A DNA stretch of 64,000 nucleotides, taken from Cryptomeria japonica (lineage: Eukaryota; Streptophyta; Pinopsida; Cupressales; Cupressaceae). The notes beneath the pieces are model-generated. The model did not search any database, was not told the DNA's origin, and saw nothing but the letters and a program-made list of their open reading frames with translations. Location of the stretch: assembly GCF_030272615.1 (NCBI RefSeq), contig NC_081409.1, positions 646,510,468 to 646,574,467 of the forward strand. Direction: 5' to 3'. Shown in pieces: positions 19,271 to 31,148 of the stretch (positions are counted from its first letter, which is position 1; every line of letters starts with the position of its first letter). The position numbers and the translations under genes are program-made.

Positions 19271-21740
19271 TAGTAGTGATTTATTTCACATCCAAATATA
19301 TCCATTTATATGCATTAACCTATTTTTATTATACTTCCATTATAATCCAATATTTCTGTCATTAATGATTGTGACCAAATTTTCACTAGTGACTTCTAGA
19401 AAGATGTGTTTTAACACCATAGCACACAAATTAGAATAAGATCAGTTTACATCATCCGCAAACCTATGACCAAATGCAAATTACCAATAAATGTAAAAAT
19501 TTGGATACACATTTACATTAGTTTTGTTTTCATTAACAACATCATTGGACTGAATCATTACCATTTGTAGAATAATTATAGAATCAATTGAACACATAGA
19601 AACCAAGATGACTCTATGTGAAGCTTTTGTTAATTACTATGTTCCATCAAGATAAACATACCTTATAGCTTGAAGGTAAATGTAGTAGGTTCCACTGTTA
19701 ACATGTGACAAAATTCTTCACACACTCAAGGGTAATTTGTACATATGGAATCAAACCATATGAAGAAGTATGTTGATCAACACCTTCTAAGCTACATGTT
19801 TTTATCATTGATATGGTCTTCGTTTGACTACAAAGATACAAGAAATTATGTTTGAATTTGTTAAATCTATTGAACACACACTGAATGCTAAGAAAGGACA
19901 ATAACTAAAATTTTAGACATCAATCTTGCATCTTACAGTTTTATGCCAAGCATTCACTTCAAAGAGTGTTAAATGAAGACATCATAAAATCATTTACACC
20001 AATCAGACATGAACACCAATATTTTATATGTAGAAAACCCAAACTAGGAAAAACCATGGTAAGCGCTAACTCACACAAATGATCCACTAAATAGAAATGA
20101 TTTACAAAAGGCAGCTCACTACTTTGGACTTGCAGATGAAGGCTAACTACTCTTGGTACAAGATACAACAAAAAGGACTTGCACACCGAAGCTAACTATA
20201 ACAGGGCAAGATATAGTATTACATCTTATAGAAAAAGAACGGTATGAGTAAAGGCTTCTCTACATGTTGATCATAGTCTCTGTTATAGCACAAATTCTTA
20301 CCTTATAGAAATATCTAGACCTCAAACTCTTCGGATCATTGCTCTTATATTGACTGTCACCTTTGAACTACAATCCCTTCTGAATCATTCACATTGCCAT
20401 CCTTACAATAAGTTGCACACGTATTCACCACTATATTCCACACACATAACTATATATTTCGTCTATCCAGTGTATGTATATACCAATCTAGAATAAAAAC
20501 ATCTTCACCAAGACGACCAAAAGAAAAGTTGTAATGTGTATGCACATCTTTGACCCAAAATATACAACTAGACAACACATAGAACATAGCCTAGACCAAA
20601 ACCCAAACCAAACGTGCAACACCAGACCAAAGGAATACTTCACATGCCAACACTAGACCAAAACATATGTTACTTCTAACTCTGATAGCATAACCCAAAC
20701 ACATGTACCATTTATATCATTTCACAATTGCATTAGTTTGGACCAAAATAAGCAAAACCCAGACCACCATGATCAAATTTCCAATTGTCCCCATCACCAA
20801 GAAGTAACCGGATCAACATTCAAACATACTAATATCAATCAAATCAACTACCAAAGTAAATTGTCCATATCCAAACCTTAGAATCAATCCAAAAATGACA
20901 ACAATTCATCACTATAGCTAACTTTGATGATGTCGGACCAGAATCAATCTGGACCATACTGTTGGACATCAATTACAATAAAGCATATATTTGTAGCAAA
21001 ATCGAGAAATTCATCCCTAAGTTTTATGTACACTAGCAATTTAAATTTTTTTTTAGCTATGTTGCTTACAAGTTCGAGATTCCTTCCCCCTCAAATCTCC
21101 ATTCTATTTTTTGTTTCTCTTATTCGAAGCAATTTGTTCATCAACTAAGGTATAGTCTACATTACCTAGTTGGATACTAAAGAATTTGTTATGCTATCAC
21201 TTTATTTGATCCTCAAAAAATAATCATAACACCTCTACAACTATAACATTACCGAGGTCCTCATCTAATGGCATCAATAACTACTAGAAGTTATGTCATT
21301 TGGAACCCTCATTTTGCTTACAAATTTAAGGATAAAGCTTATTAAGGGAAAGGGCATGCTATGATCCTAACTATTTATCCCTAATAGTTAGTTTTATATT
21401 AAGTTTTATTAATGAGCATGTTGAATATGTATTATTTGCAATATATCCATTTTTGCTAAATTTTTTTATCCAACATGTTTGGGAAGTAGTAGTAACTTTG
21501 GGTATAATTAGTATAATTCTTGATAGTCGAATGCATTATTCATGAGATATATTGTATTGAGAATAGATCAATTGAGGCATCCTCCATTAAGATGTCGCTG
21601 ATATTTTTTGCATGATTTAGTTAGATGAATATAATATCATTGATGTGTTTATAGTTTGGGTTTTCATTTTTTGGCCAATCTAATGCATGTTAGAATGTCA
21701 AAGGTCTAAAAAATTAGTTATACACTCTTTACAATAACAT
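19271..21740. other. AT-rich stretch with no recognised gene
   Basis: It may contain further remnants of the gypsy element to its left, but I could not identify integrase or LTRs. Short frames at 19698-19901, 19959-20186 (-) and 20924-21148 (+) carry no motif. Confidence 0.35.
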
Positions 21741-22472
21741 GAATCTGGAGGTGAACATGGAGAAGTACAAGTAGGGTTATAGACTTCTGGGGGATGCCCT
21801 GCATTCCCTCTGTGCTATCACTGACAAGGTTATGTGGAAAGTAGCCATGGGGTTTCTTTCAGGATAGAGCCGTATGGAAAAGAAACCCAAAAAATGGAAG
21901 GGCAAAGACAATATGTAGGAGGACGAACAAAAGGAGGACATGTCGTGCCTTGAATCCTAGTAGGAGCAGATGAACAAAGTAGTCAGGAATTGAAATCTCA
22001 TCAAGGATGATTAGGCTGCTGCTAGATTGGTGTTTTTTTTGTATAGTTCTTGATTTATATTTTGGTTTAGTTAGTTTTAGTTATGCCTTCCTAGTTAATT
22101 ATTCTTTGTTTTATTACTTTGGACCTATGGTTTATTGGGCCCGCTTGCCGTCTTAGTATGTTAGGTTTTATTTTGATTATGGAGATTGCTATCAATATGG
22201 ACTTTCATCAGTTATATGCTAGTTTTTTCAATATTGATAGGAGGCAATATGGTAGGATGATTAAGCATAGATACATTCTTATTTTAGTTTTTGATTACTT
22301 TTGAGGTCTTTCTTGTGTTGCGTGTTGGTTGTTTGGTTGTGTGATGCACGAGATCGTTTTGTTGCTCTTTGATTTTTCTATTTTTTTAAGGGTTCAGGGC
22401 GCCTTCCCTTCTAAAGTAATAAAAAACATAAATGGGGTTTCATATAAATAAATAAATAAATAAAAATAAACC
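21740..22472 (+). mobile_element. Possible non-LTR retrotransposon 3' end with TAAA tail
   Basis: A coding-like stretch at about 21755-22010 reads GDALHSLCAITDKVMWKVAM, then lysine-rich KKPKKWKGKDNM and acidic residues, with TAG stops but little frame change. A T-rich 3' untranslated-like region follows (22020-22440) and ends in GGGTTTCATA plus a TAAA repeat. A coding end, a T-rich region and a short A-rich simple-repeat tail are typical of LINE-like insertions. The protein piece is not one I recognise, so the assignment is tentative. Confidence 0.35.
22443..22470 (+). repeat. TAAA simple repeat
   Basis: About five TAAA units are followed by AAATAAA. It is probably the tail of the element to its left. 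Confidence 0.8.
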
Positions 22473-22937
22473 TTGATCCATCCTTTTGGATTTCAAGAAT
22501 GAACAAAATACTTGAAAGATTCTTATCTTAAATGACGCTTTTTACAAATATAAATTTATAGTGAGATATCACAAATTAAATCCTCAATGTTTCCTATATA
22601 GTTGAGAAATAAAGACCAATAAATCCACATACACAATAATATATTAAAAAACATTCTAACAAAAATGTAGATAAGGGTATATAGAAATGGGGGGCCTAAA
22701 CAATGTAAGAAAATAACCATTTACTTTCTGAAATCAACACAAACACAAGTTTGATAAGTATTTAAAGATACATACACTCAAAATATCAATATGTGATAAG
22801 AATAATATTAGTATTGTTCATAATATAATTTCTAAGTAACTAATTTAGTAAAATGATAGGTGCTAAGAGGGTGAAATATGGAGAGCATGCAAAGTGGTCA
22901 GATTTTTGTCAAAAACTATAGCATAAGATAAGTTGTG

Positions 22938-23670
22938 TGTTGGCATTATACACTTTAATGAGAATTGAAGGTGTTGTCATTGATGGCAACCTTGTAACCT
23001 TGTGGAAACATTTAGGTAACAATGTATACTGGCACCCAGCCAACATGAACAAACTTTTCTTTATTGTATTTAATTATAAATATCTTTTGTAAAGATGCCA
23101 TGACATATTGTAATAGACTCATATATGTATGAGATTTTGTAAATCATTTTGTAATGATGTAAGATATGGATATGGTAGAAGTGATGAGCGAATATTAAGG
23201 CAGATTTTGTATAAGGTTTATGGTTATAGTATGAGCTTAAACCAGTACTGAACCTGGCATAGCAGATGTTGAATTGTGGTAGTACATTATAATGGATTCT
23301 CATAATCCATTTTGTAAGTCAGTGAGACTTCCATTTTTTAGATTGAGCAGTGAGCTCTAGGCAGTTGGCCTTCCTTCATGTGCAGGCACCACATTGTAAG
23401 TAATATCCATTCATTGGCCAGTGAGTGAATATTGTGGGTCACAAATCCCACCAAGGTTTTTCCCACACCGGGTTTCCTCGTTAAAAATCTTGTGTTATGG
23501 TGTGTTTTCTATGCTGTCTTTATTGTTCCTATTTATTGCATTAATTCTTATTTACCGGTACACTATTTTGGAATGCAAAATGCTTAATAAGGTCAAATAT
23601 TATGTTAACCGGTTAGATACTGATTCACCCCCCCCTCTCAGTATCTTTGGGACTATCATTAATTCTAACA
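22938..23670 (+). repeat. 5' LTR (733 bp)
   Basis: It begins TGTTGGCATTATACAC and ends ATTCTAACA, next to the primer-binding site. Relative to the 3' LTR it lacks about 80 bases after GGAAAC-ATTTAGG, a segment that in the 3' LTR contains repeated CCGACA motifs. A C8 tract at 23628-23635 stands near the end of U5. Confidence 0.92.
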
Positions 23671-23672
23671 AT

Positions 23673-23684
23673 TGGTATCAGAGC
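23673..23684 (+). other. Primer-binding site TGGTATCAGAGC
   Basis: It is complementary to the 3' end of plant initiator methionine tRNA and sits two bases after the 5' LTR end. Confidence 0.92.
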
Positions 23685-23741
23685 CTGGTCCTCTATTTTC
23701 AAAAGTCTAAGAATTTGAGGAAGATTCTGACACCAGTACAG

Positions 23742-24779
23742 ATGGAGAGCTTGAGAAAATAATTAGAAGGAGCTCTTATGGACTATGATGCAGAGAAGTT
23801 GAAGAATATCAAACTTGAAGATGATCTGAGAACTGCACAGGAATTCATTCAAGGACTTCAGGAGAATCTTACTATTGCTAGAAATAAAAGAAAAGAACTT
23901 CATGAGAAGATGCAGAGTGATGATGATGAAAAATAAACTCTTAATGATCTTGTGAGCAAATTGAGGCAAGAAAACAGTACTATGAGGAACGAAATGCAAG
24001 ATATGACTATGAGATTTTGTAAAAACATTGAAGACAGAAAGAAGAATAAAGATGACTTGACTAGGAGACTCAATGATGCTGAAAATGAAAATCTAAGACC
24101 CAGTCATGAAAATGATATGTTGAAGACAAATTTGATTCACATGCAACATGATAAAACTAAACTTATGAGACAAAAGGAAATTCTGGAAAATGAGTTGGCT
24201 ACTGCAAATCAACATAAAGAGAAATTCAAGAAAAGTTCAGAGGAACTTAATGATATGCTAAAAAGTCAAAAACCTAATGGAGATACTAATGGATTTGGAT
24301 TTGAAGTTGGAGAAAGTTCCGGTACTGCAAACAATCATGATCACAGTAAACCGGTAAGACAACCTAATGCTTACAAATTTAATGGGAAATGCTTTAACTG
24401 TAAAAAGTATGGTCATAGAGCAAATTAGTGTAGATATAGAAACAATCAGAACATTAGTGCACCTACCGGTCAATGTTCCAAATGCAACAAAATTGGTCAC
24501 AATTCAGAAAACTATAGAATGAATGTAAGATGTTATGTTTGTGGAAGATTTGGGCACTTATCTAATCAATGCAGAACACAAACCGACATAGGATATGGAA
24601 AGGCTATTCAGAAGAATAATGTGACTTGTTATGCTTGTAACAAGATTGGACACATTGCAAAATTTTGTAGAAGTAAGACTTCACCGACAAATAATAAAGG
24701 ACCCAATTTTAAAAGCAAAGAGAAGGTAGATGAGGTAAAGCAAGAATTTTCAAAACAGTGGATTAGAAAGAGAGATTAG
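23742..24779 (+). pseudogene. ORF1: coiled-coil protein with four CCHC zinc knuckles
   Basis: This is probably a Gag-like nucleic-acid-binding protein. The first two thirds (23780-24260) are long charged heptad-rich helix, for example DLTRRLNDAENENL and KTKLMRQKEILENELA. Four CX2CX4HX4C-type knuckles follow: CFNCKKYGHRAN-stop-C (24390-24432), CSKCNKIGHNSENY (24477-24518, last Cys now Tyr), CYVCGRFGHLSNQC (24531-24572) and CYACNKIGHIAKFC (24627-24668). Internal stops are TAA 23760, TAA 23934 and TAG 24426, and the frame is never shifted. The usual N-terminal copia gag domain (present in the 59.9 kb element) is absent. The start is the first Met after the primer site, and a second in-frame Met (23778) follows the first stop. 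Confidence 0.7.
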
Positions 24780-25156
24780 AATGTTGATGAAACTATTCCT
24801 TCACTGATAGAATAAAATATTACTCCACTGGCAGGAGATTCTTTATCCAACTGAAAACTAACCCTTTGGGGGTATAGCAACAAGTTGAATATCATGCAGT
24901 TTACCCTCGGTTAATGGTGAGAAGATGGATTTTTTCTCTATCGGCAGATGTGTTAAGTTTCACTTAACCAACGAGTATTTAATGCAGTTGTTGGAAGAAA
25001 AGACATTATAAATCATCGGTTTTCCTTCTTTTTCAATTCACGAAGCATTCAAAATTTCAGAGAACACGAAATCCGAGCGAAGGCATTCAAGGCGAAGAAG
25101 TGAAGCAATTTCTTTCAAGCACTCAACCATTATTAGGTAGCTTAAGGTATTTTTCA

Positions 25157-28100
25157 ATGGCTTCCTCCCTTCCTCTAGAATTTATTGCAAACCCTACTGT
25201 TGTGGAAGTTGTGAAACGTCCTAGGCCCGTTTTAAAGATCATTCTCGAAATAGCTAAGCAAGAGGATTCCATAGGCGCATTTTCAAAAATTCCTAAAGGT
25301 GTTGCTTATGCTGAAGACCTTAGAATTTATATTCACTGCAATATTGAGGAATTAGGTTCTGAGTTAGTGTTGAACATGTTTAAAATTGTTATCTGTGATA
25401 AAAATGGAAATGTCAAACCCGAACACAAGGTAATTGAAACTTTAGGTTTTGTGGAAATCTTGGACATCCTTGAATTTCCTAAGAAGGTAGTGAGAATTGT
25501 CTTTAGCAGGGTTCATGGAGAATTTCTTTGGCTAGATTTAGTTTGCAAAATCACTAAGGAAGCAATTAGGGCAGTGACAGGTTTACCCTCCACCGGTAGT
25601 AGGCCAGATAAGACTAAGAAGGTACCTAACAACATTGTCATGACCTTAACAAGAGCAACATATGATAGAAGATCCCTGAGAGTAAATGACATCAAGGATG
25701 TAAATGTCAGATTTATAAGCATGATCTTAGGCTACAAGACCACACATGCAAACCGACTCAATTCAGATTCTAGTCTTTGCATTAAAAGTGCTTATGATAT
25801 GGTGAATAATGATGCAAAAATAGATGTATGTGAGTGGCTAAAGGATGAATTAATAGACAACCTGAAAAAGATAAAAGGAGATAAGAAAGGAACATTTCGT
25901 TTTGGCAATCCTTTGGTATGTCTTATGTTATATTTCACAAAAGAAGTTCCCGGTATTGGAAAGAGAGATTTTGGATATGATATATCGGTAGGCAAACAAT
26001 TGCTAGAAATATTCACTGGCATGGGCACTGATAAAGAAAACAAAATAACCGAGTATTTTAAAACCTTCCAAGGAAAAATGAAAACCTGGGAGAGACTACC
26101 ATAGAGTGTAGTAGACAAGTACAGCAAAGAAATATGTTTTGTGATTAAAAAGGATGAGATATGGATGGAAGCAGTTCTTCCTAGAACTGTATGGGTAACT
26201 TAAATGGGGTATGAGGAAAATGTAAACATTATTGAAACTTATGCTAAAGCCCTATTAGAAGCACCTAGAGAACCCATAGAAAAGGTTTTTGGTAAAGCAA
26301 AAACAATTGAAAGTGGTGTATAGACATTGAAACAAAGAAAGAAAAGAGAAAAGTACATAAGGAGTGTAACAAAGAAAGTAAAGGAAATAAAAGAAAACGT
26401 CATGAACATAACTGGAATAAAGGAAAGTAACCTAAAAGGATTATAACCGGAGACACACATCTCATCGGTCGGTACATCATCTGAAAGTGAAATACCTGCT
26501 GAGTTTAAGAGAGTTGATAGGAAGACAAAACCCTCACCGGTACCCTCTCCTTTACCAAAGAAAACAAGGCAGAAGTAACAGGTAGTAAGACCACCGACAA
26601 AGAAATTGACACCAAAGAAGAAACAAAAATAGGTTATACCACCTCTGGATAACTTATTGAGTGAAATCACTGATGACGGCAATTTATCAAATGTGATCAA
26701 ACTATATAATACATTCACTGATGCAAAAAAGGAAAGTATTGAGAACAACATTATTCTACATCTTGACATTTACAAGAAAGTGTTAATAGAAGTTGTAGAT
26801 GATTTGCCTACGTAATTATACATAAGTTTAGATGCAAAGAGGATTGTAGTTATGGAGCTAGATAAGAAACTCAAGATTGAAAAGCTTCTAGCGGTACATC
26901 CAGTTAACTCTGTAGAGGAGATTGATGAACTAATTAGTGAAGCTAACAGATCAGTTTTTGCAAGTAGTCACTAGAATGTGAGGCTAATGGCTGTAAGAGT
27001 CAATGAAATTGTAGAGGAAACAACAGACAAGTGGGATATCTTTTTTGTAGAGAAGGAAAAATAGGAAGAGTTGAACAGACCTAAGAAAACTTTCAAGGTT
27101 TATCAAAAGGACAAAGACAAAGGAAAAGGTAAAGTTGGTGGATTACCAAACATAAAAGTAACTGACAACCTACCACCACCTTTGGTTACTACATCGACAA
27201 ATACTGAGGACATGCCGGCTACTGAAAATGTTGACACAACACATGAGGACACTAAACTTGAGTCAGAAATTTTATTCACCATGAACATTGATACTCAAGA
27301 AGTGAACATTGTAGTGGACAAGGATAGCACTGAGGTAAAAAATAATATTGCTAACACCGAAAACATTGCAGAGCAATAGAGCAAATAGTGCATACAGAGC
27401 AACCTTTGGACAGTGAATCAAATACTGGTAGTTTAGATGCTGGCACAGAGAAACTGATAGAGACAGAGATACCGGCAGTGGATAATACAAAGAAACCGAC
27501 AGATACACAGGTACACATTGAGACAGTACAAACGGTAATCATTGAGAAGCCCAAACTATTACTAGTTGAAATGCAAACTCAGATTGATCCACTGGAGGTT
27601 GATTCAAGCAAATTGGTTGCTAGTACTACAAGCACTGAGATAGTAAAGGTAGTTGGTCAGACATCTGGTACTTCACTGAGCGAATTCAGACCTACAAGCA
27701 TGACAGAGGTACTTCTGGATTCAATAAAGAAGATAACGGATTGTAATCCATTGGCCTATAAGGCAATTAATGACACTATTCCTATTCTTAAGATGACTGC
27801 ACCAAAATGCAATGTAGATAGTGTAAAGGATTCTTCAAGTCAGTTAGACACATTGTCTAAATTCATTGCTGGAAATATTTTAACAGTTGATCAAATAAAT
27901 GAGGAAACATTCAAAGAGAAAATGGAAAAGGAAAAATAAAAATTATTTGAGGAAACAATGAAGAAGTGCACAAAACACATTAACACACTTTTACCAGCAC
28001 TGAATAAAATAATTTTGGAGTACAAGGAACTGTACAGGGACACATGCAAGCCACATCTGTTAACACAGGATATTGAAAAGAAAATAAGCAAAGTACAAAA

Positions 28101-28473
28101 AGAGATAGATGATATAGCTGATAATATTATTGGTTCATCTGAACCTATATCAGTTATTGAGCAAGAGATAGCAGGATTTGAGGAAAAGATGGAGAAATTA
28201 GAGAAAGAGAAAGAAAGGATCAATGCAAATGCCAGAGAGCTTAAGCACAAACTCAGTCCTAAATTAGACAACCTTATCTCTCTGAGGAAAGAGATCTCTG
28301 AGGCATTAATTCAAGGGCAAAAGTCATTGGAGGAGCATATGAATCATCTCATCGGTACAATCCAAAGAACTGAGGCAGCCATGAAGGACAACAACATATT
28401 CATACAGAGTTTAAACTTGGTTTTGGCCGACATATTTCAGATTGTAACCAACCGGTTACAATCTTCAAGGTGA
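25157..28473 (+). pseudogene. ORF2: large unknown protein with helical C-terminal half
   Basis: Function unknown. The Met at 25157 opens a clean stretch to 26104. The frame then continues to about 27377 with TAA or TAG stops only (26102, 26201, 26321, 26444, 26576, 26630, 26813, about 26972, about 27062, 27377). A single +1 shift follows, then 27388-28473 with one TAA. The N-terminal domain (about 25200-26160) contains KITKEAIRAVTGLP, GSRPDK, KIKGDKKGTFRFGNPLVCLM and VVDKYSKEICFVIKKD, shared with the remnant at 270-1425. The middle is Ser/Thr/Lys-rich. The last part (27958-28400) is a strong coiled coil (KKISKVQKEIDDI, EEKMEKLEKEKERINA). No catalytic motif of a retroelement enzyme is visible. 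It occupies the place where protease, integrase and RT should be, so it may be a captured or element-specific protein. Confidence 0.65.
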
Positions 28474-28663
28474 AATTCTGCACACATTTGACAATTTTTG
28501 ACAACGTTTTTCATTCATGTCAAAGGGGGAGCAGTGGACAGAGAAAAATAGCTAATCAAAGGAGATCATGTGATCATGGGGAGCACACTTTTTTGGTAAA
28601 ATCTTGGACTTCATTTTTGGAATAGATTTTTGGATTTTTCTTATGAGTGTTGCCATCAATGCT

Positions 28664-28675
28664 AAAGAGGGAGAT
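28664..28675 (+). other. Polypurine tract AAAGAGGGAGAT
   Basis: It abuts the 3' LTR and would prime plus-strand synthesis. It lies in the loop of a perfect 13 bp inverted repeat (28649-28661 with 28716-28728). Confidence 0.85.
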
Positions 28676-29487
28676 TGTTGGCATTATACGCTTTAATGAG
28701 AATTGAAGGTGTTGTCATTGATGGCAACCTCGCAACCTTATGGAAACCTTTAGGCAACCTTGTGGCATTCATCTGGTAAACCACCGACACCTTCACCGAC
28801 AGACACTTCACCGACATTGACAACAATGTATACCGACACCCCAGCCGACAGGAACAAACTTTTGTTTATTGTATTTAATTGTAAATATCTTTTGTAAAAC
28901 TGACATGGAATATTGTAATAGACTCATATATGTATGAGATCTTGCAAATCATTTTGTAATGATGTAAGATATGGATATGGTAGAAGTGATGATCGAATAT
29001 TAAGGTAGATTTTGTATAAGGTTTATGGTTAGAGTATGAGCTTAACCGGTACTGAACCTGGCATAGGAGATGCTGAATTGTAGCAATATATTATATTGGA
29101 TTCTCATAATCCATTTTGCAAGTCAGTGAGACTTCCATTTTGTAGATTGAGCAGTGAGCTCTAAGCGGTTGGCCTTCCTGCATGTGCAAGCACCACATTG
29201 TAAGTAATATCCATTCATTGGCCAGTGAGTGAATATTGTGGGTCACAAATCCCACCGAGGTTTTTCCAACACCGGGTTTCCTCATTAAAAATCTTGTGTT
29301 ATGGCGTGTTTTCTATGCTATCTTTATTGTTCCTATTTATTGCATTAATTCTTATTTACCAGTACACTGTTTTGGAATGCAAGATACTTAATAAGGTCAA
29401 ATATTTTGTTAACCGGTTGGATACTGATTCACTTCCCCCCCCCCCCCCCCCCTCTCAGTATCTTTGGGACTATCATTAATCCAAACA
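28676..29487 (+). repeat. 3' LTR (812 bp)
   Basis: It begins TGTTGGCATTATACGC and ends ATCCAAACA, followed by the target duplication TTGTG. It holds about 80 bases missing from the 5' LTR and an enlarged C tract (18 C at 29435-29452). Confidence 0.92.
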
Positions 29488-30700
29488 TTGTGCTCCACCT
29501 AAATTGTTGATCTTTTAAAATATTTAATGAACCCCTTTGGTGAAGTCAACATCGTATAGTTAATGCTACAAATTTTTCTATTTTTATGGATATATTACTT
29601 TTATTAATTTCTAAAGTGGATACGTTTTGAATAACATAACTTTAAGCCCGCTCCTGCTAATTTTGAGGACAAAACACACATACTTAAACTTAGAGCATGA
29701 AATGAGAAAATGTACTCTTTTAAAATTTGGATATGAGTGAATAAAAAAATACATTAAAAAATCATATAGATAGTTTTTGTGAATAATAAAGATTACCACT
29801 ACCAATAATTTAATATATTTATACTGAAACAATTATATTGGTAGAAAGATAACACAGAGCTTTACTTCATAATGGTGTTTATTTTTTAATTTATCTTAAA
29901 ATATATAGATATGGTGGTGATCATGCTCAACATTTCCTTTTTTTTGAATATGATAGATCCATAGAACACATCTTGACACTCAAATTGATTGTTTAACACT
30001 TTTTGGTGAACATGTGCGCTAGTTTTTATTAATTTATAAAAATATACACATATCCACAAGAAAAAGACACAAGGCTCAAGGTCACCCCTCAAAGTCGTAT
30101 GGGTAGTGCTTGGGAGGCAAGATAACACAAATAACAATAAGGGTCATAGTGAAGATTTATCTAAACTAGATCACATAAACATTATAATGTACTTGTGTTT
30201 TGAAAAATACATTATAACATGTACATGTTTTATTTTCCAAAATGTGAGTGTATTTTTAAGAATCACAAGTTTTTTCCACTTGTTGGCTCCTCATGTTTTT
30301 ATACTTACCCAACCGTAATACAATATTTTTAAAAGATAACTTTTAGAAGAACATGAAGTTGCTTACTAAGATGACTAACATTACTAATATAAAAATCACT
30401 ATTTTTCACTTTAATACACTTAATAAATACTTACAAAAACACACATATAAAACTTAAAGAAAAAATGTAAATACTAATTTACGTAGCATAAGCTTCACTT
30501 CAACTACCATTATGCACAAATTATCAGTACTAGTTGAAGGAACTCCCAAGTGCATTTGTATCAACGAATCAAATCCAATTTTTAGTTCTACCAACTTGTC
30601 ATCCATATACAAAAAAATATATAATAATAAATTTGATGATCTAATGTTCAACAATTGGTGGAAGTATTGTTTGACCTCCTTGAGAAATTTTGCCAAACCT

Positions 30701-30836
30701 ATCAAACATAAGTACTACATATATAATTTGTAACATAAAAGAACACATAACAAAAAGAATCTTTCCAAATCTATCAAATATAAGTACTGCATATATAATT
30801 TGTAACATAAAAGAATACATATAAAGAAAAGATAAT
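30701..30836 (+). repeat. Tandem duplication, 72 bp period
   Basis: The segment from ATCAAACATAAGTAC through GTAACATAAAAGAACACAT recurs 72 bases later with a few substitutions. Confidence 0.75.
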
Positions 30837-31058
30837 ATGTAGTACTTTCACCTAGTAAAACTCTTTTGAATAAAATCCCTAGCAGATTAAAAGAATCACT
30901 ATTTCAAAAAATTAATACTTCTACCACTTCCTCTACTTTTTTGTCTTTTCAATCTATTATAGCCTTATGGTATTTCAATCAATTTTGTTCCTATCCTTTT
31001 TAATAATTATATATATAGGCATTCTATCATTTATAGAGAATAAAACTTCCATCATACT

Positions 31059-31148
31059 ATGATGGATCTCTTACTTCACATTTATGTATGTCTAAATATA
31101 AATATGATGGATCTCTTACTTCACATTTAAGTATGTCTAAATATAAAT
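31059..31148 (+). repeat. Tandem duplication, 45 bp period
   Basis: Two adjacent copies begin ATGATGGATCTCTTACTTCA. They differ by one base in the middle (TTTATGT against TTTAAGT). Confidence 0.85.

Larger units (their letters stand above)
22938..29487 (+). mobile_element. Non-autonomous copia-type LTR element with two unknown ORFs
   Basis: All structural hallmarks are visible. The 5' LTR is 22938-23670 and the 3' LTR 28676-29487, both TGTTGG...CA. The primer-binding site TGGTATCAGAGC is at 23673-23684 and the polypurine tract AAAGAGGGAGAT at 28664-28675. The 5 bp target duplication TTGTG is at 22933-22937 and 29488-29492. The element is 6.55 kb long. Between the LTRs lie a coiled-coil/CCHC ORF (23742-24779) and a second large ORF (25157-28473). 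I find no protease, integrase, RT or RNase H, so transposition must have used enzymes from another element, probably a copia relative sharing the primer site. The exact target duplication shows a single intact insertion. Confidence 0.9.

Noticed and set aside
22938-23670. Frame 23421-23762 with an apparent membrane segment, repeated at 29225-29479
   Set aside because: It lies in both LTRs and is T-rich by composition. The repetition is due to the LTR pair and not to a gene.
30454-30705. Minus-strand 83-codon frame (KFLKEVKQYFHQLL)
   Set aside because: No recognisable motif, and it overlaps a + strand frame of similar length and a local duplication.
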